In this document: piece by piece, positions 45,790 through 56,600 of the stretch
How the letters are laid out: each line of letters begins with the position of its first letter
How positions within the stretch are numbered: the first letter of the stretch is position 1
Assembly: GCF_910592395.1 (NCBI RefSeq)
Contig: NC_088309.1
Location: forward strand, 1,056,501 to 1,120,500
Length of the DNA: 64,000 nt
From: Lineus longissimus
Lineage: Eukaryota; Nemertea; Pilidiophora; Heteronemertea; Lineidae
Direction: 5' to 3'
Made by a program: the position numbers and the translations under genes
The notes under the pieces: generated by a model
What the model saw: the letters and a program-made list of their open reading frames with translations, nothing else
Told to the model about the DNA's origin: nothing
Databases searched by the model: none

Positions 45790-46862
45790 GCTGTGCTCTT
45801 GATGACTGGCACCCTACTGGCTCTTGGAAGATGGGTCCAAGTTTGGCACCTCGAGTAGCCCATGTGCCTGAGGTTGTTCATGTAGCTCATGTACCTGACC
45901 ATGGGACATAAGCATCCTTCCCCTCTGGCTCGTGGCGACAGGTCCAAGTACCCTACTTGGCACCTCAAGTAGCCCATGTGCCTGAGGATGTTCACGTGCT
46001 CATGTACCTGACCATGGGACATAAGCATCCTTCCCCTCTGGCTCGTGGCGACAGGTCCAAGTACCCTACTTGGCACCTCAAGTAGCCCATGTACCTGAGG
46101 ATGTTCACGTGCTCATGTACCTGGCCATGGGACATAAGCATCCTTCCCCTCTGGCTCGTGGAGACAGGTCCAAGTACCCTACTTGGCACCTCAAGTAGCC
46201 CATGTGCCTGAGGTTGTTCACGTGCTCATGTACCTGGCCATGGGACATAAGCATCCTTCCCCTCTGGCTCGTGGAGACAGGTCCAAGTACCCTACTTGGC
46301 ACCTCGAGTAGCCCATGTACCTGAGGTTGTTCATGTAGCTCATGTACCTGACCATGGGACATAAGCATCCTTCCCCTCTGGCTCGTGGCGACAGGTCCAA
46401 GTACCCTACTTGGCACCTCAAGTAGCCCATGTACCTGAGGTTGTTCACGTGCTCATGTACCTGGCCATGGGACATAAGCATCCTTCCCCTCTGGCTCGTG
46501 GCGACAGGTCCAAGTACCCTACTTGGCACCTCAAGTAGCCCATGTACCTGAGGTTGTTCACGTGCTCATGTACCTGGCCATGGGACATAAGCATCCTTCC
46601 CCTCTGGCTCGTGGAGTCAGGTCCAAGTACCCTACTTGGCACCTCAAGTAGCCCATGTACCTGAGGTTGTTCACGTGCTCATGTACCTGGCCATGGGACA
46701 TAAGCATCCTTTCCCTCTGGCTCGTGGAGACAGGTCCAAGTACCCTACTTGGCCTCAAGTAGCCAATGTAGCCAAGGTTGTTCATGCATACCGGGGACAA
46801 CATCAGGATCCCTCGTCTGTGGCGCGTGGAGACAGGTCCAAGTATCCTACTTGGCACCACTA
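45790..46862. repeat. 113-bp tandem repeat (satellite-like array)
   Basis: The core ATGGGACATAAGCATCC occurs at 45901, 46014, 46127, 46240, 46354, 46467, 46580 and 46693, that is eight copies at 113 bp (one at 114). Partial, more divergent units flank the array (about 45720-45790 and 46790-46862). Copies are near identical. Each contains ACATGGGCTACTTGAGGTGC on the minus strand. Overlapping minus-strand frames of 65-139 codons appear because 113 is not a multiple of three; these are not genes. Confidence 0.9.
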
Positions 46863-47215
46863 GTACATGGAGCCTACATGTACATGTCTGTACCAGACAT
46901 ACCTTGTGCACCTGGGACAAGATCAGGATTCTTCTGCTTCCAGCTCTCAGAGACGGGTCAAAGCATCAAACTTTGAAACCTCATGTACCTGGGACAACCT
47001 TCCGCCTCTCATCTTAATGAGCACATCAGAATTGTGTCTGAACTTTAACCCTTGGAGCTTTAAGATGACTTTTCCAGGAACAAGGGCACAACCGTCCTAT
47101 GAATTCATGGTCAGGACACTTCCACAGTGGGTAATACATGTAGTTTCATGGATCAAGTGGGCACAGCACTCACGACTTCAAAAACAACAGAAAACAGAAG
47201 TTAAGAATCCTGGGT

Positions 47216-47221
47216 TTTATT
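47216..47221 (-). promoter_or_regulatory. Polyadenylation signal, TBL2
   Basis: AATAAA on the minus strand, about 450 bp after the TBL2 stop at 47669. Another near match is at 47292. Confidence 0.4.
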
Positions 47222-47668
47222 CATTCAAAATATATAACTCAGGTCTTACATACAATACTCTCCTATGGCATGCATAGGAATAATATTCACTTTTATTCTT
47301 CATACAAGCCAAATTTTTCAATAAATTACTAGACTTGGAGTACGTCCTAGGTAGCCTAGCGTCAATTCATATCAGAAGTTTTTAACATAAGGAACAATCA
47401 CTGTGACCAGATACTATGCATATACTAAATGGTTATATAATAATTGGAAACAACATTAACCAACCCCGTCAAAAAACATTCTATTCTTTTAAGTTTTATA
47501 CATGTAAATATCAACGCAAATTGATATAACCCATTCTTTGAAAACTAAATAGATTAAAATTGAAACGAAATCCAATCAAAGCAGCTAACAAGAGAAGCAA
47601 GTAGATGGAAGTACATGTAAGTAGGTCGTCAAATGCATAGGGTTCGTTTGGGACTCAATGATCTCGAT

Positions 47669-50600
47669 CTAAGCAGCTGACTTGATCTTCTTCTGGAGGG
47701 CATCGTACATCATTCTGAAAGAAGGAAAAGTGAGAAGTTGTGTGATCTGATGGGGAGTTTCAATGTCAGGAAATCTGTACTGTGTTATGCCATTCACACA
47801 GAGAAGGGATTCCAGGGAAGCACAGGCAGTATCTTTCCATCAGTTTAAAACTTTGAAGCAATTAATATCAGAATGAAAAGTCACTTCATGAAGATAAGCC
47901 AATCAGGTAGACTGGTAAATAGTTTTGATGAGAAACCCTACTGGGAGGCAAGGGTTGATACGCACCTTGCTGCATCAATCTGAGTCTGCAACCTCTCCTT
48001 CATCGCACGGCCATCAGCTTTCACTTTCTTTCCTTCAAGATCAGCTATCTTAGCTTTAACTCCAGGAATATTGTGAATGACTTGTACTGCTTTGTCACCG
48101 GTTGACACCAAGAAGCTGCTGGTGATGTCGAAACTCAACGCTTTTATGTACGCTGTCAATTAGAACATTTATGTCAATAAGTGTTACATGTATGGAGCAG
48201 CGGTAGCGCAGTAGAAGAGAGTCGGCCTCATAATCAAGAGGTCGTTGGTTCAAATCCTGGCCAAGTCACTGTTTCAAGTCAAGACAAGCCTGGGGCAGCA
48301 AGAAAGCTTTTTGGTCATGGAATAACACCTTCTGTTCTCAGTCAATCTGAAACAGCTAATATCTGCATTGAAACATAAACATTAAAACAATTGAAAGGGC
48401 ATTTGCCCGGTTCTCTACTTTCTTCCCGACTTGGGCTAAACCTGTCTTATAGCACTACAAAACTGTTCAAGGGTACAGGAGTCAATAGGATTCTGCTCAC
48501 CTGAATGTACGTCTGTCAACTCCTCCTCACACGTGCCAGCGTTCACATCAAACAGACTAATCGTTGTACCCTTGGCAATGGCGAGTGTTAAAGCATCCGG
48601 TGAGAACGCAAGAAGGCATGGTCCCGTGTTGGCGAAGTCACCCGTATATAACAGCTTAGGATCTTGATTTTGTTGGTATGATACTGAAAGGGAATAGTAA
48701 CAATGAATCAGCGAAGTGGAGACCGCAGGGGAATGCTTTTGTGTGTTCACTTATCCAAACCCATGGCATGCACATGCAAAATTGAAACTTTTTATTCCCA
48801 ACAGAAAACCGAGGTTCATTTCAAACTTTCCCGACAGTTTGAACAAAACAGTGACACTCGTAAAAACATCCAGCTTTATGACGGGGTACACGTATTTGTA
48901 CAGAGGCTTGGACAGAGGAGTTAACGTAATGACTGTCATCAGCCTACCATTCGTATTCCACAGTTTCCATGTTCCATCTTTAGACACTGATGCCATTCTG
49001 CAAAGAATGAAAACTTTGATTATTGATACCTATGCTGAAAGCACCAAGAGCACTTTATACATCTTGATATTGCCTCACGGACATCAGTACAAGTTTTCTT
49101 CTTGAAATTTTTTATCCGAAACATTAGAAATCTTCGTCCATGTTACCAATCGGTATGAAATGAAACTGGTAGAAAATTGTGCAAGTCTTGATTTCGAATG
49201 AAAAGCTACAGGCACCAGGATGGAAAAACACAGCATTACTAAGTCTTGATCCTGGAAGAAAACTCTCCAGTTTGTTTAGTGTTCCTACCTTGTTGAATCA
49301 CAATTGAAAGCAAAAGAGTAAACCCCCGCCTTGTGGCCCTTGAGATCGAATGCTTTTGTTACTTCCTTGAAGTTGCTGCCTTTATCATACACTACTTCCC
49401 ATACTTTAACATCTGGGGTGAAACCTGCAAGACAAGAATGATTCATCAGGTTTCAAGGATGATGGGAAGAGCAGTGGCAAACTTGATAGAGCCATCCCAT
49501 AACCAGGAGGTCAGGGGGTTGACTCTTAGAAGAGTAACTAGACTGGACTTGGTTCCTACCACCCACAATCAGTATAAATGGGTACCCAGCTGGCAGAGAT
49601 GGCAAAATGTGATTGCCTATATTCACTATACCTGATGATGCTACAAATCGACCACAAGGTGAGACTGCTCCATGGGTGTTATTCATTTGATGGGTGTCGA
49701 TGGTTGCCAATACTTCTCCTGCAAGGAAAATGAAACAGATAAATTAGAAATTGGCGAGTCCATTCCACACACACTTGAAAGAGTAAAGAGAAGTACATGT
49801 ATTTGTCAGAAACTGTGCACATATCAAGGACTGCCAACACAAGGGAATAGACACGCAGCATATCTGGAAAAACGAAGGATCAAGTTCTGATACTGAAAGT
49901 CACTTTTGCTAGATTTAGTTCAAGTGTGCGAAACACTGATGCCCTTAAAACTTTGTGTGCCCAGCACAGAGGGATTATAAGTGTAGTACCTTTTAAATCC
50001 CATATAAGTATTGTTGTGTCCTTGAAGCAGGTCATGATGAACTTGCCATTACTTGCTATACCAATGTCGAGTATCTCTGCAGCGTTATGTTTCTGGAAGA
50101 AGGGTATACAAACTTAAAACTTATTGTGAATTGTCTTGGGTAACAAACAAGAGCTGGGGAAAGGGTCCAATTGGTGGTCTACTGGTGACTAATATGCACA
50201 GATAGGAGACTAGTATGGTTTAACTGCAAACAAAGTCCAATACAATCATGAATAAAGACGATGTACAGTGACATACTAGCGACACATATCAGCAAATTCA
50301 GGTAACTTAATAAGAGTTCTTAATCTCCCTTCAAGACATAGATTGAAAATCCAGGAACGATTTCAGTAAAATACAGAACTTTATCAAGCATCCATCATCA
50401 TATTACTGATGTGACAAATATGAAGATATGAAGATTACAAAATCTACTATTTTCATCGCAAAACATAGCTTTAGTTTTAAATAGCCCAACATAGCTTGCA
50501 GAACCATTCCTAAATGACATCCCACTGCTATGAACTCAATAATACATTTCTTCAACAACCACCTACAAACCTGTGGGAAATCTGACACAGCTGTGACAAG

Positions 50601-53600
50601 TGGCGATCCATCTGGTTTTTTTCCCAGCTTGTACACACGGATGGAATTGCCATTACAAAGACTCACGATGAAAGCTCTGGAAGAAGATAAAAGAATGTTA
50701 TTTCAAAGTGGTTATTATTGTATGCGATCTTACTTTTTAACGCAGGGTTTGAATCAAAGTGTACGTGATGTATTCAAGTCATCTAAGCTGTAAAATACCT
50801 TCTTGTCCCAACAAGACTAAAAGTGAAAGCTCAGGATAAGTCATGAGGAAAAAAGGATTCAGGAAATGGGAGGCCACTCAAGGAACGCAGACGATGATCC
50901 CAAATTGTCACTGATCACAAGATAATCCGCCACAAGGACCATATTATCAGAGCCCAAACTTAGACCAGGGGCAAGGGGACTTTGAACTCAGCTTTTCCAA
51001 TGGTGAGGGGAGGCACACTTGTTTTAAGCTATCATCTGCTATTGGCTAAAGCCTAAGAGGACTGTCAACAGTCAAGAAATGGCAAATCAATGGGGAGCCA
51101 TCTGGTGGCTTTTTGATGAACTTAAGTCAATTTCGAAATGTAGTCATAGTCGTTAACTCTACACTGCCGACCTCGGTAAAATACGCCCCCGCACCGTTAG
51201 AGGACAGAATCCTGTCATACTATTCAATGACCCCTGAATATATTGAAGAAGCAGATATGGTCTCGACAAATTGCGATCCAGCTGGTGATAACGAAAACGA
51301 TTCCCACGATAAAACCTATTTATATTTATCGCAAATAAAGTCCGACATACAGGTGACAATTATCCCAGCTACACCTGCCCTAATCCAGATTTCATGAATT
51401 GCCTATCATTACATCCACAAACAACTTCCTCTCAAGTAGTTTTAAAATGTGTGTGATTAGAAAAAGATGTTTGCACTGGAGTTGACCATGTCTAGAAAGA
51501 TGAGCTTGTCTGTTTCATCAGGCAGGTGATCTACACCAGCCTGATATGTTCCTCATAGCTGTCAGTGATGTATCGGGAACATACAGGGAATCCAGTGGAC
51601 AGCCCGCATAACTTTTTTCAGTAACTGCATCTTTTGTACCAATTATAGGACAGACTTAAATTATACTAAGATACAATTTTGTAATTTGGCCATCTGCATG
51701 TGCACGAACTGCGGAAGTGGTACATTTCAGAGATATCAGCCAGCATCTCTTCACAAACAATGTTTATCTACGTCAAACTGAAGAGATAACCCTATTATGA
51801 AACATGTATCAAACTCCGGTGTTTTCAAATTAAAAAAGCCATCATTTTGCCCAAACGATATTTATTCTTCCATCTTAAAATCACACCCGAGGACAGTGGA
51901 GTGGATTCAAGCACAATGTCCATCTCGAAACATGGCCGACCTGATGCTGTATAGTGTCGTGACCTCCATTTCGGCCTCCATACATTCGCTAGTTTGAAAG
52001 ACTGACCTTTTTCAAACAACAGACACTGTGGAAGGCACTTGACAAACAGTACAGACAGTAATGCTTGACCTAGATGCTTCAACTTTTCAGTCAAGCACGA
52101 GATAACCTAAAGATATGAAATGCGTATCAAATAAACGTCAATATCTTGTCCATATATCATTTCTCACATTTTAAAATCACACCTGCGCCTAAAGGAGTAT
52201 AGAATAATGAAGCTCCCGTTGGCTGTAATTATACTGGTAGGATGCTTGATGTATGCACAGAGCGCATGTAAGTAAAGTTATAACACTGCCAATCTGGTGA
52301 TGTCCTTTCCAGAATGGTTTGTAGTCCAATGGAAAGACAAGATTCTATACCTTCCATGTTTTCTCCACATCTTATTGACACAACTCAGTCATTCTTAGTT
52401 CGAGCTGTTATGTAATATGGAAACTGACTTAAATGTGTTGACGGTGTAAATATGTACATAAGTTTATTGGACACTTTACCCGCACCAGCATGCGTACTCC
52501 ACCCAAAAAGATATGTTTTACTTGAGACGACTAACAGGAGGCAAAGACCCAGGAGGGCCACAAAGCCGCTATTGATGATGATGATGAATGTTTGTCACTG
52601 ATTTCAACATTTGAAACATCTTCTGAATAAGGTTTTTGAATCGAAGTGAAAAGAAGTAGTTTACAGCACCCATGATACCATCCATGGAGGAATGCGCTAA
52701 AGTCGATTCTCGCAGGGCATGGGTGTTGTACTTATTGCAGAACACAGACGCGACCCCACTCAGTGATCTCTCTTTCTTCTTTACAGCCATATGTACAGGT
52801 TGTGGCTTGAGAGCCTGTCCACCAGACACCAAAGTTGACCAGTGCGCCTGCCAGTGTATTCCATGGTTCGCCATTGCTTCGTCACGTGGGGAGCGAGTTG
52901 AGCTGCCCCGACGGATATGACCTGGATGAATGTGTGTGTGCCTGCGTCACGTATTAAGGAGAAAGACATGTAATACGAAGCCTTGAGGTTTCCACAGTAA
53001 ATAAACACACTGACCAATCCCAAATGTACTTTTCTCTTTTCTTTCTCTTTCCATTCAAAATAAAAGTGATTGCCTCATACCATGAAAAAATGGTTCAAGA
53101 TCTATGCGCTCACCTGGAGTAGTTTGGAAAATTGAAGCTACTACATTAAATTTGTTAGTCATTTGCACTACATGTACATGTCATGCTTGTGTTTGACTTG
53201 ACTATGGCACCTTGAAAAGTAGGTCAAGGTGAAGGTCAAATGACTGGAGTTAATGAACTTCATTTAAACTCACTTGGATCTCCTCATCCCAGAACACACT
53301 GAGCAGTATCAATGTTTTCAAATACAGTAGCAGTTGTTGAAGGGTATTGGCTTTGATATTTGCAATATCGCAAAACTTGGTGGTCAAAATGTGAATATCC
53401 AGTGAACTGGGAACAACTGATTCAGGTCAGATCATCACAGGACCCTATCAACAGACCCAACCAGGTCGGGTAGTAGATCTCACTGACAGCAGTATAGCCG
53501 ATGTTTTGCGACTGTGAAAATGAGGGCTGTAGAAGTGCCTTCATACAGCGCTAAAAAGTTCATTCCAGAAAAGATTTGGGCTCGTCCTTGCAGCTGATGA

Positions 53601-56600
53601 CCAGAATATTCATTCAGTTTGGCATCGTTATCATGGTTTGTGTAAGAAGACACCCCTGCCTTGGAACTGATACATGCTGAACTTAGTTAGGAGGTGTTTC
53701 CACTACAGAGGTCAACTGGGATTAAAATGGCCAGTGTGTAGAACCTGGGTTGTCCCACATATATGCCACATAAACATGTATTTTTAGAACTAAAATGTCC
53801 ATGTTTCACAAGTGTTACATCACTGATTTAAAACTGGGAGCAGCAATTACCCAATCAAGAGAAAGATAGGACCTACCAATTGAATCAGGTGAGATGTGTT
53901 CGTTACCGCATTTGATTAACTGATATTAAAACCAACTGGCACTCCCAATCCCACAGTATAGAAGAAAAGATCTGTCAGTTGGAAGGACTGGGACGAAATT
54001 TGGTAGCCATGAAGTGTGTTGCGTTACTTCTCCTGTGTAGCTTGGCCTATAGCCATGCAATTGGTGAGTAGATTAGGTCCCCAAGTTGCCCATCAGCGTA
54101 TAACGTGTGCGACCTTTGACTGGCAGTGAAGTCTCATCAGTAGAATTCACAGTCAAGTTTTCATGATTCACGCTGTCGACCTTCTTGATATATTGAGAAA
54201 AAAGGTTTTTAAAGATGGCTGCCTAGAGCCCTGAAGGTTAGTCAAGCTGCGATGATATTTGATATGTATGTCAAGACATGTTTGACATTAGACATCTTCA
54301 TACCAAGTTTCAACTTAGACATTAGACGTCTTCATACCAAGTTTCAATTTAGAATCAACGGTGAGCAAATGAGACCCTCCTAGCTAAGTCCTGGCTGTAG
54401 GGAATGTCTGATTTTATTTCAGTGGCATTACCAACAGACCTTGGAGGCACTGGAAGTCTTACTGGTAGTATAGGAAGCTGGCTGTCAGACCTCATTATTA
54501 ATAAACCAGGCTCAGGCATCAATTTTCCTCTCAGTGAGTACAATCTAATCATGCAGCAGTACTGACGAACATCAAAGGGGGGGGGATATCTCGAGATAAT
54601 GTTAGCCCGATACTTATGCTGCTTGCCACGTCCCCTGTACAGAGGTGTGGTTCTTGGCTCAGCATCATCTTGACAACCGTTCTTGAAATATTCCGACACT
54701 TTCAAAGCGATGATCTGCTGAGTCTGATATTCCAAGTTAGAGACCAGGACAAGTAATATGCCAAGGGTGACACAGTCTGATTCCGAAATTAGACTGAAAG
54801 ATTGAAATAAAGTTAGTGTCAACAATCATCATCTCATGGCGAGTACGCAAGCCCTTACTAATAATTTGATTCTTCCAGTTATGAGCAAGAAGAGAGCAAG
54901 TTCGGGCAATAGCGGACTAACTAAATGTTTCCTTTGGTGTCCATTGGGACAAGTTGTCGATACCATGGTTTGCTCTTGCAAGCCTTACCCCACTGGCACT
55001 GGAGATGGCTGGCCCTTTGGTGAGATACCAATGGTTAGCAAGAAAGGTCAGTTTAACCTTGCTTTCATTTCGTATAGTGTCTTCTTCCAGTTATGAGTAA
55101 GAAGAGAGCTATTATCGGACTGAACTGTGGACCCGCTATATGCTTAATGGCCTGTCCCTTTGGAATGGCAGTTGATGCCAATGGTTGCCAGCTATGCTCT
55201 TGCAAGAATCCTTTCACTGGTGATGGCTGGCCCCTTGGCGAGATACCAATGATCAGCAAGAAAGGTAACATTCCAGGACAAAAGTCTCAGTAGAAATGAC
55301 TTTTCAACAACACTTCAAATATGCACTGGTTGGTACCTGCCATCTTTTATCTTTCACTATGGAGTCAAACCATGCAGCAAAAAGAAAAATAGTGTGTTAC
55401 TGTTAGTCATGGTAGTCAGTCAGCGGGAAAACAGGATTATGTCATTCATGACAGCTATATCTTCATGTAAGTGACATATTTCAGTCGGAAGTAAAACCAG
55501 GCCATGTGTTGAATAAGATAGCACCTGGCGTATTGCTGGGAGAAGATTCTTTAAGTTTCTTACTTTGCTTTTTGACTAGACCTTGGAAGTGCTGCAGGAA
55601 ACATTGTCACTGGAATCCAGAACTGGTTGGTTGACCTGATCAAACCCCAAGTTACACCATCTATGGGTAAGCATTTCAACATCATGGATGCAATAAATAG
55701 ATATGTCTGTAAGCGCATTAGTTGAAGATCAGTCACAAGAAATAACAGGTCCATAAGTGCTCATATCTCTAAATATACCCAAATGTATTGTTCTGTACTT
55801 GAACTTGAAGGGACGACACAAAAAATGTATTTGAAAACAATACTTTATCTTCAGGACTACATGTACAGTTGTTAAGTTGCCATGTTTCTACCCCTTATTT
55901 TTCCAGTTGTAAGCAAAAGGCTGTTTGGGCTAGGCCTTGGGAGTTGCCCAATTTGTGCAGTTTACTGTCCATTCGGACAGAAATATGATGCCACCACCGG
56001 CTGCATGACCTGTGGTTGTAATGACTCACCTTTCTGGACTCTGAACCCAGTGGCTGTTACCAGCAAAAGAGGTTAGTTAGTGTTAACATTATCGGCGGCC
56101 TGGTCCATAGCATTGACCTTGGTTCTCTTATTTGTGTGTTGAGATAAGCCGAGTTGATTTCAGACCAAAAAAGGTCAGAGGCAGATTTCCTCTGCTTCTG
56201 TCCCATGCTGCGCAGCATTAAGTGGTTGTCATTATTTGGTTCTGTGGCTCAAGAGATAAGAAAGGGAAAGCAGGCATAGACCTACTCTGGCCTGTCCAAT
56301 ATGGCATCGGCAGTGTGTGACAGTCAGTGCACCATGTAGTGGCAGATCAGGCACTTCTGCTCATAAATCAAAACACAAAACTCTTTACTTTTTATCTCTT
56401 AAAATTCAAGGGTTTCCTAAAAACACATGTCACTTTTTGTCACCCAGGTGAAGAGCAAGAACTCCAAAAGCCTGTTCTCTGTGGTCCAGTTTGTATGATC
56501 TGGTGTCCTTACGGCAATGTCTTGAACAGTAACGGATGCCCTACATGCCAGTGCAAGAATGCCCTCGACGGAAGCAGCCCTTTCCCAACCATTGACATGA

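Noticed and set aside
45657-46920. Several minus-strand frames of 65-139 codons
   Set aside because: All arise from the 113-bp tandem repeat; the frame shifts with every unit, so no constant protein is encoded.
48193-48265. Possible tRNA-Met gene
   Set aside because: A box, anticodon arm and B box are recognisable but the acceptor stem ends do not pair and the D arm is distorted; it continues into a SINE body.
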